Numbered from the stretch's first letter, positions 6,427-13,652 are shown. The stretch is DNA of 15,093 nt from CAZLLV01 sp964560325 (GCA_964560325.1 CAZLLV010000143.1:1-15093), one strand, 5' to 3'. The notes: generated by a model not told the origin, from the letters alone. A program made the numbers and translations.

Positions 6427-8829
6427 TCATTCCTCATGTGCGCGAGGGCGGGCTTGCGGGACATGGGAGGCGATCTCCGGGTCGGAGAGCCGACCCTCCC
6501 TGCGGGCGAGCCAGGCGCCCTGTCCGGCCAGGGTGAGCAGGCAGGAGGCGCCGAGGGCGCCGGCCACGAGGAGGCCGAGCGACCGGCTCGCCGGCACGCT
6601 CGAGAAGGCGAGGGTCCCGAAACCCAGGGCGATCGCCGCCGTGTCCGCCAGGATGGCGGGGCCGGCGTGGAGGACCGCGGCGAGCGCCGCGTCGGGCGCC
6701 CCCTCCTCGCGGGCGACCCGGTAACGGTCGAAGAGGTGGATCCCGTAGTCGATGCCGATCCCCAGGGTGACGGCGCAGAACATCGAGGTCGCGACACCGA
6801 TCGGCACGCCCAGCCAGCCCATGACGCCGGAGATCCAGAGCACGGCCGCCGCGGTCGGCGCCACCACCACCGCGCCGACCGCCGGCGAGCCGTAGAGCAG
6901 GCTCGCCATCAGCAGTGTGCCGGCGAGGGCGAGCCCGAGGGAGAGGAGCTGGCTCCGGACGATGGCCGGGATCATGGCCTGGCTCACCGCCACGTCCCCG
7001 CCGAAGCGGAGCGAGAGGCCGAGCGGGGCGAGCCGCTCCGCCTCGTAGCTCCGGATCGCGTCGAGCAGCGTCTCGGTGTCGCGGTAGTTGGCGCCTTCGA
7101 GCAGCACGGTCACCACCGTGCGCCGGAAGCCGTCGTCCACCACCTCGCGGCGCCGGACCTCGCCGCGCACGAGCTCCATCTGCGCGATCATCTGCCGCAC
7201 CCACGCCGCCCGCTCCGGGACCTCGCGGCGGTCCTCGCGCCCGCCCGCCGCGAGGAAGCGAGTGGTCGTCACGTGCTCGGCCAGGCCGAGGACGCCGCCC
7301 ACGTCCGGCCGATCGGCGAGAAAGCGCTCGAAGGCGCCGACGGCTCGCACGGCGTCCGGCTCGAGGAAGGGCTCCTCGCCCCCGGCCGCCGCGATCTCGA
7401 CCAGCAGGGTGTGGGTCCCGGCGAGGAGATCGTCGGCGCGCTCGGTGGCGCGCCGGAACGGGCTGTCGGACGAGAACCCGCCGATCCAGCTGTCCTGGAC
7501 CTCGATCCGCAGGGCTCCGGCTCCCAGGACCAGGGTGAGCGCCCCCAGGACGGCCAGGGTCGTGCCCGGGCGCTCGAGCCGGCGGGGAAGCGCGGCCGCG
7601 AGGGCGCGCCGCGCCGGAAACGCGCCGGCCGGCCGCCGGAGCGCCTCGGCCGGGAGGCGCGCCAGGACCGCCGGGACCAGCGACAGCGAGAAGAGGAGGC
7701 AGACGGCGACCCCGAAAGCCGCGAACAGGCCGAACGCGCGCACCGCCGGGAGGGGCGAGATGGCGAACGAGAGGAAGCCGGCCGCCGTCGTCAGAGACGT
7801 GAAGACGATCGGCCGGGCGAGCTCGCGAGCCGTCCGCTCCGCGACCTCCGCTCCGGGCCGCCCGGGCATCTCGCCGAGGAGCCGCTGGTGGCGCCAGAAC
7901 AGGTGGACCTCGTCCGCCAGCCCGACGCAGGTGAGGATCACCGGCAGCACCGCCGTGGTGAGGTAGAGCGGCACGCCGGTCCAGCCCATCAGCCCGAAGG
8001 TGCAGCCGAGACAGATCGCCACCTCGGCGGCACCCAGAAGGACGCCGGCCAGACGGCGGCAGCCGATCCAGAGGACGACCCCCATGACGACGAGGGCGAT
8101 CGGGACGAGCAGCGCCAGGTCCCGGAGGACGTGGTCTCCGAGAAGCGCCGCCGCCACCGGAGCGCCCACCACCGAGAGCCGGTCTGGCGGTCCCGCGCTC
8201 TCCGCCACGACCGTCTCGATCCGGCGCGTGAGCTCGCGCCGGTCGTGGGCCTCGGCCCCCGAGCTCGCCGGCGGCACGCCGACCAGGACCGCCGCCGCGC
8301 GGCCGTCCGCCGAGACGAGGGTGCCTTCGAGGAGGCCCACCGCTTCCACGTCGCCGCGCACCCGGGCGAGGTCGGACGGGGTCCGGGGGAGCGGATCGAG
8401 GAAGGCGCGGTAGGTGGGGGGCTCGCGGTGGTAGCGGTAGCTCCGCTCGGTCGCCAGGCTCAGGACGCGCTCCGGCGCCACGCCGTCGACCGCGGCGAGG
8501 CGGCGGCTCAGAGCGTGGATGCGCCGGAGCGTCTCCGGATTGTAGATTCCGTCGGGGTGGGAGCTCTCGACCAGAACGACCACCGGGTCGAGGAGCCCGA
8601 AGCGGTCCCGGATCTCCCGGTCGGTCGCGACCGCGGGATCGCCCGGCGGGACGAGCGCCGCGCCGTCGGTCCGGAGCTCGAGGCGCGCCAGGCCGGGCGC
8701 CAGGAGCAGCAGCGCGGCGGCCGCCGCCGCGAGAACCCGCCCCGGGCGGGCGATCGACGCGCGGGCAACGGCGAAGCCGAGGTCGCCGAGGCGGTCGGCG
8801 AACCGGGGTGGGCGGGGCACGCGCTCCAT
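6427..8829 (-). CDS. RND superfamily (MMPL-type) exporter
   Basis: The product has 800 aa with the two-fold RND layout in one chain: a first helix (~31-48), a large extracytoplasmic loop (~50-230), five helices (~236-390), a seventh helix (~423-440), a second large loop (~441-622), and five final helices (~624-775), about 12 in all. Candidate proton-relay acids sit in the fourth helix of each half: Asp306 in GLADEVHLFW and Asp694 in GIGIDYGIHLFDRYR; the second has the Asp-Tyr pair typical of MMPL proteins. This group moves lipids or hydrophobic small molecules and, unlike AcrB-type pumps, has no accompanying adaptor gene here. ATG at 8829 lacks a convincing Shine-Dalgarno sequence; GTG at 8820 is an alternative. 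It follows a methyltransferase-like gene by 46 bp. Export of the product of the nearby PKS cassette is plausible but unproven; hopanoid or other lipid transport is equally possible. Confidence 0.9.
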   Translation of the reverse strand: MERVPRPPRFADRLGDLGFAVARASIARPGRVLAAAAAALLLLAPGLARLELRTDGAALVPPGDPAVATDREIRDRFGLLDPVVVLVESSHPDGIYNPETLRRIHALSRRLAAVDGVAPERVLSLATERSYRYHREPPTYRAFLDPLPRTPSDLARVRGDVEAVGLLEGTLVSADGRAAAVLVGVPPASSGAEAHDRRELTRRIETVVAESAGPPDRLSVVGAPVAAALLGDHVLRDLALLVPIALVVMGVVLWIGCRRLAGVLLGAAEVAICLGCTFGLMGWTGVPLYLTTAVLPVILTCVGLADEVHLFWRHQRLLGEMPGRPGAEVAERTARELARPIVFTSLTTAAGFLSFAISPLPAVRAFGLFAAFGVAVCLLFSLSLVPAVLARLPAEALRRPAGAFPARRALAAALPRRLERPGTTLAVLGALTLVLGAGALRIEVQDSWIGGFSSDSPFRRATERADDLLAGTHTLLVEIAAAGGEEPFLEPDAVRAVGAFERFLADRPDVGGVLGLAEHVTTTRFLAAGGREDRREVPERAAWVRQMIAQMELVRGEVRRREVVDDGFRRTVVTVLLEGANYRDTETLLDAIRSYEAERLAPLGLSLRFGGDVAVSQAMIPAIVRSQLLSLGLALAGTLLMASLLYGSPAVGAVVVAPTAAAVLWISGVMGWLGVPIGVATSMFCAVTLGIGIDYGIHLFDRYRVAREEGAPDAALAAVLHAGPAILADTAAIALGFGTLAFSSVPASRSLGLLVAGALGASCLLTLAGQGAWLARREGRLSDPEIASHVPQARPRAHEE

Positions 8830-8839
8830 ACGAAGCTAC

Positions 8840-8867
8840 GTGTCCGGGACCTCTGCTTCGCGGACAC
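8840..8867 (-). other. Hairpin in the methyltransferase-RND intergenic gap
   Basis: GTGTCCG (8840-8846) and CGGACAC (8861-8867) make a perfect 7-bp stem with a 14-nt loop in the 46-bp gap between the methyltransferase-like stop and the RND ATG. The only purine-rich RBS-like bases (AGAGG) fall inside the loop, so the structure could influence RND translation or act as an attenuator. No T-run follows. Confidence 0.35.
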
Positions 8868-8875
8868 CCGCCGCG

Positions 8876-9559
8876 TCAATACGACGCCGCGTCCGCGGGG
8901 TCGCCTTCCTCCGGCTCCGGCGACTCCCGCTGGAGCAGCAGCTCCTGGAGGCCGGTCTTCAGCAGATACCCGCGGTCGACCCGGAAATCGGGGAAGGCAG
9001 AGCGGATCACGCCCTGCGGGTAGCGCGGCGCCGGGCGGGTGCCGGGCGGACGCTCGTAGACCAGGTTCCGCCGGTCCTCGATCCGGAAGCGCAGCGGCTC
9101 GGCCGGCATCTCCTTGCTGTAGTAGACGAGCGAGAAGAGCCGCCCCCCCTCCCGCACCGCGCCCGCCATCCGGGCCCCCAGCTCCTTGACCCGGTCGAGC
9201 GGCAGGTAGTTGAGCAGGTCCCAGGCGAGCACCGCGTGATAGCCGGGATGGTCCTCCCCCGGGTCGAGCGCCTCGAGCGCCTTCTCCCAGGCGCGCGGCT
9301 CGGCGCTGGTCAGCGTCGCCGCCAGGTCCGCGACCTGGACCGAGAGGGCGAAACGGGAGAGCAGCTCGATGTTCGAGCCGATCGCGGGCCCGAGGTCGAG
9401 GAAGCGGTAAGAGCCCCCGGGCACCAGGCCGTCGAGCAGGTTCTCGAGCGCGAGCGAGCGGAGCCGGACGATCTCCGGCTCCGCTGAACCCGCGGCCCGC
9501 TCCCCGCCACCCGCCGACCCCGCCTCCGGGTGCGCACGCTTCCTCGAGAACCAGCTCAA
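8876..9559 (-). CDS. SAM-dependent methyltransferase-like protein
   Basis: The product has 227 aa. The only sensible start is TTG at 9559, 5 bp after the bactofilin stop, with AGGAG ten bases upstream inside the end of the bactofilin gene; translational coupling is likely. Residues ~33-160 look like a class I Rossmann-fold methyltransferase: FLDLGPAIG (53-61) stands for motif I, VQVADLA (75-81) for the acidic end of the second strand, AVLAWDLLNYLP (109-120) for motif IV, and GGRLFSLVYYS (138-148) for motif V/VI. Motif I is imperfect (GPAIGSN rather than G-x-G-x-G), so binding of SAM is likely but not certain. The N-terminal 30 residues and the C-terminal tail (EPEEGDPADA) look disordered. No signal peptide; cytoplasmic. 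The substrate cannot be predicted; it could act on a cell-envelope component or, less likely, on the polyketide. Confidence 0.75.
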   Translation of the reverse strand: MSWFSRKRAHPEAGSAGGGERAAGSAEPEIVRLRSLALENLLDGLVPGGSYRFLDLGPAIGSNIELLSRFALSVQVADLAATLTSAEPRAWEKALEALDPGEDHPGYHAVLAWDLLNYLPLDRVKELGARMAGAVREGGRLFSLVYYSKEMPAEPLRFRIEDRRNLVYERPPGTRPAPRYPQGVIRSAFPDFRVDRGYLLKTGLQELLLQRESPEPEEGDPADAASY

Positions 9560-9564
9560 CGGAT

Positions 9565-10161
9565 TCAGGCTCCTGCCTTGGCGACGGCCTTCTCGCGCTC
9601 GGACGAGCTGGAGGAGCCCGACGACCCGGACGACCCCGACGAGCCGGCGCCGGAGGACGAGCCGCCGGGGCGTGAGCCGCCCTGCGAGCCGGAGCCCGAG
9701 GGGGCCGACGCGCCCGATCCGCTCGACGCCGAGCGCTTCGGCTCCATGTCGATCGCGCCCTTGAACTGGGCGCCGTCTTCGAGCGACACGCGGGGCGCGG
9801 TCAGGTTGCCGCGCACGTCGCCGGTCGAGCGCAGCACGATCTGCTCGCCGCCGAAGAGGTTCCCCTCGACGCGACCCTCCACGAAGACCGACTTGCCGTA
9901 GACGTCGGCCTTGACGAAGCCGCTCTGGCCGATCGTGACGCTGTTGCTCTCGACGTCGATCTTTCCCTGGACGCGGCCGAGGATCGTCAGATCCTCCTTG
10001 CCCGCCAGATCGCCCTGGATGGTGATCGACTCGCCGATCACCGCGCTCGCGCGCCGGGGGGTGGAGGAGGACGGCGACGGGCTCGGTGGGCTCGACGCCT
10101 GCGGCGCATAGGTGTTGGGCGTGTTGGGCTCGGGACTCTCTTCGGCTCGCTTCCAGGCCAC
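9565..10161 (-). CDS. Bactofilin family cytoskeletal protein
   Basis: The product has 198 aa. GTG at 10161 is chosen because AAAGGAG stands eight bases upstream; a TTG at 10179 would put the start in front of that RBS. The N-terminus (1-38) is Pro/Ser/Thr-rich and disordered. The bactofilin (DUF583) right-handed beta-helix core covers ~39-140: SAVIGESITIQGDLAGKEDLTILGRVQGKI followed by rungs such as NSVTIGQSGFVKADV, KSVFVEGRVEGNL, EQIVLRSTGDVRGNL and PRVSLEDGAQFKGAI. Bactofilins polymerise without nucleotide into membrane-associated filaments that position envelope, stalk or motility machinery. The C-terminal ~55 residues are an unusually long Ser/Gly-rich tail (143-188) ending in a basic KAVAKAGA. 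First gene of the minus-strand series, with its own promoter at 10198-10226; the methyltransferase-like gene follows after 5 bp. Confidence 0.93.
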   Translation of the reverse strand: MAWKRAEESPEPNTPNTYAPQASSPPSPSPSSSTPRRASAVIGESITIQGDLAGKEDLTILGRVQGKIDVESNSVTIGQSGFVKADVYGKSVFVEGRVEGNLFGGEQIVLRSTGDVRGNLTAPRVSLEDGAQFKGAIDMEPKRSASSGSGASAPSGSGSQGGSRPGGSSSGAGSSGSSGSSGSSSSSEREKAVAKAGA

Positions 10162-10197
10162 TTCAGGGGCTCCTTTCAAGATCCGTGAATGCGCATG

Positions 10198-10226
10198 AGA
10201 CTATGCTTCTTCGGCATCGGTGTCAA
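10198..10226 (-). promoter_or_regulatory. Predicted sigma-70-type promoter of the bactofilin operon
   Basis: Reading the minus strand, TTGACA (10226-10221) is a perfect -35 box, followed by a 17-nt spacer and TAGTCT (10203-10198) as a -10 box (three of six consensus bases, including the key TA and final T). Transcription would start about 30 bases before the GTG of the bactofilin gene. Confidence 0.55.
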
Positions 10227-10255
10227 CCGCTTGACAGTATTTCCCGCGGTTGACA
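10221..10255. promoter_or_regulatory. 10-bp inverted repeat spanning both divergent -35 boxes; candidate operator
   Basis: TGTCAACCGC (10221-10230) and GCGGTTGACA (10246-10255) are perfect inverted copies separated by 15 bp. Each contains one of the divergent TTGACA boxes. A third TTGACA at 10231-10236 creates an inner palindrome TGTCAA-CCGC-TTGACA (10221-10236). A regulator bound here would control the bactofilin operon and the outer-membrane transporter gene together; alternatively the repeat simply reflects two good -35 boxes with shared flanks. Confidence 0.4.
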
Positions 10256-10278
10256 TCGGGGGCGCTCGCCATTATCTT
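10250..10278 (+). promoter_or_regulatory. Predicted sigma-70-type promoter of the outer-membrane transporter gene
   Basis: TTGACA (10250-10255), a 17-nt spacer, and TATCTT (10273-10278) as a -10 box. The surrounding ~60 bases are clearly AT-richer than the rest of the window. The transcript would have a ~50-nt leader before ATG at 10336, containing AGGAG at 10326-10330. Confidence 0.6.
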
Positions 10279-10335
10279 TTGGGTGGTCAAAATTATGAAT
10301 TTCACGACAAGAACACCCAGAAAACAGGAGCCGCC

Positions 10336-11160
10336 ATGCGCCCCTTCCTCGTTCTCCTCCTCGTGTCGGTGGCGCTCGCCGCAGCGCCTTCGCCGGCACA
10401 CGCTCAGCTTACACCCGCCGAGCCTCCGCCCGAGCTGGTCACCGACCGCCCGGACCAGACCGAATCGGCCTCGGTGGTGCCGGCCGGCTTCTACCAGCTC
10501 GAGACCGGCCTCGGCTTCGAGCGCCAGGAGGCCGGCCCGCTGACCGTGCGGACCCTCTCCGGCCCCGGCACGCTGGTCCGCATCGGCCTCGGCGGCCGGA
10601 CCGAGCTGCGGGCCGGCTGGGAGGGGTGGGTCGATCAGGACATCGACGTCGCCGGCTCGGGCGGATTCGACCGGAGCGTGAGCGGGATCGGCGACGGCGA
10701 GATCGGCGCCAAGGTGAAGCTCCGCGAGGAGGCGGGGGCGCTGCCCGAGATGGCGCTCCTCGCCGGCCTGTCGCTGCCCGTCGGCGACGAGGAGCTGACG
10801 AGCGACGAGTACGAGCCGGCGGTCCGCCTCGCCTTCGCCCACACCCTCTCCAACCGGCTCGGCCTGGCGTACAACCTGGGCGCCGAGCGCTCTCACGACG
10901 AGGGCGAGGGCTTCACCCGCTTCCTCTACACGGTGGCGCTGGGCGCCGGGTTCACCGACCGGATCGGCGCCTTCGTCGAGGTCTTCGGCGAGGAGCCGGA
11001 GAGCGGCGCGCCGGGAGGCTCCCAGGTCTCGCTCGACGGCGGCGTGACGTACCTCGTGCGCCCCAACCTTCAGCTCGACGCCTACGCCGGCGCCGGCCTC
11101 CCCGACGACGCCCCGGACTGGCTCGCCGGCCTCGGCGTCTCCGTCCGCTGGCCACGGTAG
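10336..11160 (+). CDS. Outer-membrane transporter family protein (PF13557-like, 'MetA-pathway' type beta-barrel)
   Basis: The product has 274 aa. ATG at 10336 has AGGAG five bases upstream and opens a classical signal peptide (MRPFLVLLLVSVALAAAPSPAHA, cleavage after residue 23); the frame is open back to 10189, but that part overlaps the promoter. The mature N-terminus LVTDRPDQTESASVVPAGFYQLETGLGFE (~33-62) is the hallmark of the family often annotated as putative phenol-degradation pathway transporter. The rest shows alternating hydrophobic/polar strands with many Gly and aromatic residues and ends in VSVRWPR, consistent with an outer-membrane beta-barrel of about 10-14 strands. The substrate is unknown; the family name does not imply aromatic degradation here. 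It is monocistronic and divergent from the bactofilin operon; the next gene is convergent, only 3 bp away, with no visible terminator. Confidence 0.82.
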   Translation: MRPFLVLLLVSVALAAAPSPAHAQLTPAEPPPELVTDRPDQTESASVVPAGFYQLETGLGFERQEAGPLTVRTLSGPGTLVRIGLGGRTELRAGWEGWVDQDIDVAGSGGFDRSVSGIGDGEIGAKVKLREEAGALPEMALLAGLSLPVGDEELTSDEYEPAVRLAFAHTLSNRLGLAYNLGAERSHDEGEGFTRFLYTVALGAGFTDRIGAFVEVFGEEPESGAPGGSQVSLDGGVTYLVRPNLQLDAYAGAGLPDDAPDWLAGLGVSVRWPR

Positions 11161-11163
11161 GGA

Positions 11164-12678
11164 TCAGACCCCGAAGCGGTCGAGGATCTTGAAGCGGCCG
11201 GCGAAGGCCTTCTGCACCCACGGCGTCAGCTTCCCGCGCCGCCAGGTATCCGCGGCCTTCTTCACGACCTCCCCCTGCGTCGGGTAGGGGTGGATCACCG
11301 ACGCGATCTTCCCCAGCCCCACGCCGTGGGTGATCGCCAGGCAGAGCTCGCCGATCATGTCCCCCGCGTGGGCCGCGACCAGCGTCGCCCCCAGGATGCG
11401 GTCCTTCCCCTTCGCCAGGTGCACGCGCAAGAACCCCTCGGTCTCGCCGTCGAGGAGCGCCCGGTCGAGCTCCGCGAGCGGCAGGGTCAGCGTGTCGACC
11501 TCCAGCCCCCGCTCGCGCGCCTCCGCCGCGTACTGCCCGACGTGCGCGACCTCCGGGCTGGTGTACGTGCACCACGGGATCACCAGGTCGCTCGCCTTCG
11601 CGCGGCCGTGGAAGAGGGCGTTCTGGATCGCGATCCGGGCGAGCGCGTCCGCCACGTGGGTGAACTGGTACTTCGACGCCACGTCGCCGGCCGCGAAGAC
11701 GCGCGAGTTGGTGGTGCGCAGCCGATCGTCGACCTGCACGCCCTTCTTCGAGTAATCGATCCCCGCCGCCTCGAGGTCGAGCCCCTCGAGGTTCGGGGTA
11801 CGGCCGACCGCGAGGAGGAGCTCGTCGCAGGCGACCTCGCCGGCCTCTCCGGAGTCACCGTCCCGGGAGAACCGCACCACCCGCTCCTCCCCGCGCCGCT
11901 CCACCCCGTCGACCGAGACGCCGAGCTCGAAGCGCACGCCGTCGCGCGCCATCGCCTCGCGCACGATCGCCGCCGCGTCTTCGTCCTCGCGCGGCAAGAC
12001 CTGCGGCGCCATGTCGAGGACCGTCACCTCCGAGCCGAGGCGGGCGAAGGTCTGGGCCAGCTCGCAGCCGATCGGGCCGCCGCCGACGACCGCCAGCCGG
12101 CGGGGCGCCGCGGTCAGGTCGAAGACCGTCTCGTTGGTCAGGAAGCCCGCCTCCTCCAGCCCCTCGATCGGCGGCACCGCCGCCCGCCCGCCGGTCGCGA
12201 CCACCGCCTTGCGGAAGCGGAGCACCCGGCCGTCGACGTCGATCGCGTCCGACGCCACGAAACGCCCTTCGCCCAGGAAGACGTCGATCCCGAGCCCACG
12301 GAAGCGCTCGGCGCTGTCGTGGTGGGAGATGCCGGCGCGGATCCGGCGCATGCGCTCCATCACGAAGCCGAAGTCCCCCTCGCCGGTGGCGGCCGGGCCG
12401 CCGAACCGCTCCGCCGCCCGCCGCGCGTCGGTCCAGGCGCGGGCGGCGCGGATCATCCCCTTCGACGGCACGCAGCCCATGTTCAGGCAGTCGCCGCCCA
12501 TCAGGTGCCGCTCGACCAGCGCCACGCGGGCGCCCAGGCCGGCCGCGCCGGCGGCGGTCACCAGCCCCGCGGTGCCGGCGCCGATCACCACCAGGTGGTA
12601 GCGGTCGGCCGGCTCCGGGTTCGTCCAGTCGGGCGGGTGGACGTTCGCCAGCAGCTCGCGGTCGTGCTCGCCGACCAT
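11164..12678 (-). CDS. FAD-dependent pyridine nucleotide-disulfide oxidoreductase (mercuric reductase/lipoamide dehydrogenase-like)
   Basis: The product has 504 aa. ATG at 12678 is preferred because GGAGG lies six bases upstream; ATG at 12681 would leave only three. FAD-binding VVIGAGTAGLVTA (30-42), redox-active disulfide GGDCLNMGCVPSK (Cys64/Cys69), an NAD(P)-binding VVGGGPIGCELAQ (197-209), the second FAD motif FAAGDVA (328-334), WCTYTSPEVAHVG (369-381) and the dimerisation domain with HPYPTQGE (His463/Glu470) are all intact. It should transfer electrons between NAD(P)H and a disulfide or other acceptor in the cytoplasm. It is unlikely to be true MerA: there is no N-terminal metal-binding domain and no C-terminal Cys-Cys pair. 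A ~27-residue N-terminal extension precedes the FAD domain. Its start overlaps the stop of the TVP38-family gene, a pairing I recall from other bacteria, sometimes as fusions; the shared role is unclear. Confidence 0.92.
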   Translation of the reverse strand: MVGEHDRELLANVHPPDWTNPEPADRYHLVVIGAGTAGLVTAAGAAGLGARVALVERHLMGGDCLNMGCVPSKGMIRAARAWTDARRAAERFGGPAATGEGDFGFVMERMRRIRAGISHHDSAERFRGLGIDVFLGEGRFVASDAIDVDGRVLRFRKAVVATGGRAAVPPIEGLEEAGFLTNETVFDLTAAPRRLAVVGGGPIGCELAQTFARLGSEVTVLDMAPQVLPREDEDAAAIVREAMARDGVRFELGVSVDGVERRGEERVVRFSRDGDSGEAGEVACDELLLAVGRTPNLEGLDLEAAGIDYSKKGVQVDDRLRTTNSRVFAAGDVASKYQFTHVADALARIAIQNALFHGRAKASDLVIPWCTYTSPEVAHVGQYAAEARERGLEVDTLTLPLAELDRALLDGETEGFLRVHLAKGKDRILGATLVAAHAGDMIGELCLAITHGVGLGKIASVIHPYPTQGEVVKKAADTWRRGKLTPWVQKAFAGRFKILDRFGV

Positions 12679-13421
12679 CATTCGCCTCCCACTTCGGACG
12701 CCTCGAGCGCCGTCTTCTCGGCCAGCGCCCGCTTCGCCTTCTTCGTGATCAGCACCGTCACCGCCAGCACGGCCACCAGGCCGACGGCGAGGAGCACCCA
12801 GTCCCAGACCGTCTGCCCGCCCTCGAGCGCGGCGCGGCCGACGTGGCCGTAGTAGACGTAGAGGAGCGTGCCCGGGAGCATGGCGAGGCTCGCGACCATG
12901 TAGTGGAGGAAGCGGACCCGGGTCAGGCCGAGGGCGTAGTTGAGGAGCACGAACGGAAAGACCGGCGCGAGCCGCAAGAGCGCCACGATCTTGCCGCCGT
13001 CCTTCTCGATCGACTTGTCGAGGTGCGCGAAGGTCGGGTTGCCCTCGATCTTCCGCTCCACCCAGCCGCGGGCGACGTAGCGCGCGATCAGGAACGCCGC
13101 CCCGGCGCCGACCGTCGCGCCGGTCCAGGCGTAGACGGTGCCCCAGACGAGGCCGAAGAGCGCGCCGGAGGCGAGGGTGAGGACCGAGCCGGGAACGAAG
13201 GTGACGGTCGCCACCGCGTAGCCGGCCATGAAGACCAGCGGCGCCCAGGCGCCCAGCCCTTCGATCCGGACGAGGAAGCCCTCGACGTAGCCGCCGAGGT
13301 AGCGGCCGGCCAGGACGAGCGCCGCGACGACGGCGACGGCGGCGAGCGCCAGCAGGACGGTGCGCCCGCGCGAGCGGTCCGGCGAGGCGGCGGGTGGGGG
13401 GGTGGTGGTGGCGTCGGTCAT
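12678..13421 (-). CDS. TVP38/TMEM64 family (DedA-like, SNARE-associated) inner-membrane protein
   Basis: The product has 247 aa from ATG at 13421, with GGAG seven bases upstream; the frame extends to 13721 but the extension overlaps glnA and is implausible. A Thr/Pro/Ala-rich cytoplasmic N-terminus is followed by helix 1 (~21-40), then the VTT domain: FMAGYAVATVTFVPGSVLTLASGALFG (64-90, with the re-entrant PG motif), a helix at ~95-116, an amphipathic linker (GWVERKIEGNPTFAHLDKSIEKDGGK), RLAPVFPFVLLNYALGLTRV (150-169) and two terminal helices (~173-195, 206-226). Eukaryotic relatives are lipid scramblases, and bacterial DedA relatives are linked to lipid-carrier recycling and membrane energetics; the role of this subfamily is not settled. 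It forms a two-gene operon with the flavin oxidoreductase that overlaps its stop codon. Confidence 0.9.
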   Translation of the reverse strand: MTDATTTPPPAASPDRSRGRTVLLALAAVAVVAALVLAGRYLGGYVEGFLVRIEGLGAWAPLVFMAGYAVATVTFVPGSVLTLASGALFGLVWGTVYAWTGATVGAGAAFLIARYVARGWVERKIEGNPTFAHLDKSIEKDGGKIVALLRLAPVFPFVLLNYALGLTRVRFLHYMVASLAMLPGTLLYVYYGHVGRAALEGGQTVWDWVLLAVGLVAVLAVTVLITKKAKRALAEKTALEASEVGGE

Positions 13422-13540
13422 GGTGTCGCTCCGGGTCGGGCCGGCGTACGGAAGGTCGATACGGAGGCGCCGCGACGGCGGTTCATCGCGCGCCGCCACC
13501 CCGCCGGTGCCGCTCCAGGCTGCTCTCGGGACCGGACGGC

Positions 13541-13549
13541 ATCGTAGCA
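13541..13549 (-). promoter_or_regulatory. Possible extended -10 element for the TVP38-oxidoreductase operon
   Basis: On the minus strand TGCTACGAT (13549-13541) matches an extended -10 (TGnTAnnaT). No good -35 box is seen 16-18 bases upstream. A transcript from here would carry a leader of roughly 110 nt before ATG at 13421. Weak evidence, but it is the best candidate in the 289-bp gap. Confidence 0.3.
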
Positions 13550-13622
13550 CCCTGTGGCGGCGGCGCCCGGAAACCTCGGTGTGGTGCCGACTTGTGCGAA
13601 ATCGGCAAGATCCGCATTGCAC

Positions 13623-13652
13623 TTCGTCGAATTCGGGCTTGATTTCGTCGAA
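13623..13652. promoter_or_regulatory. Two copies of palindrome TTCGTCGAA, 21 bp apart; candidate glnA operator
   Basis: TTCGTCGAA occurs at 13623-13631 and 13644-13652. Each is a 9-bp palindrome around a central base, and the centres are 21 bp (about two helical turns) apart, so two dimers could bind the same face. The second copy lies in the spacer of the predicted glnA promoter, a repressor-type position; the first lies just upstream of the -35 box. A further shared palindrome, CGAATTCG, occurs at 13628-13635 and 13671-13678. Confidence 0.45.

Noticed and set aside
6436..9189. 917-codon plus-strand open frame
   Set aside because: Exactly opposite the RND exporter; composition dominated by Arg, Gly, Glu and Pro with no membrane segments or domains.
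9530..9901. Plus-strand Asp/Glu/Pro-rich open frame
   Set aside because: It is the antisense of the Ser/Gly-rich bactofilin tail; the acidic repeats are a by-product of that low-complexity coding DNA.
10189..10335. N-terminal extension of the outer-membrane transporter
   Set aside because: Would place both promoter boxes and the RBS inside the coding region and put 49 residues before a perfect signal peptide.
11164..12678. Mercury resistance (MerA) annotation
   Set aside because: No heavy-metal-binding N-terminal domain, no C-terminal Cys-Cys pair and no mer genes nearby; general flavin disulfide oxidoreductase is safer.
11290..12852. Plus-strand open frame opposite the oxidoreductase
   Set aside because: His/Arg/Asp-rich shadow lacking motifs; the minus strand holds intact FAD, disulfide and NAD motifs.
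13393..13410. G-run-rich tract as a G-quadruplex or repeat element
   Set aside because: It is the antisense of Thr/Pro codons in the TVP38-family N-terminus; composition is explained by coding.
13580..13640. Sigma-54 (-24/-12) promoter upstream of glnA
   Set aside because: TGG- and TTG-like bases are present but the GG-to-GC spacing is wrong in every register I tried.
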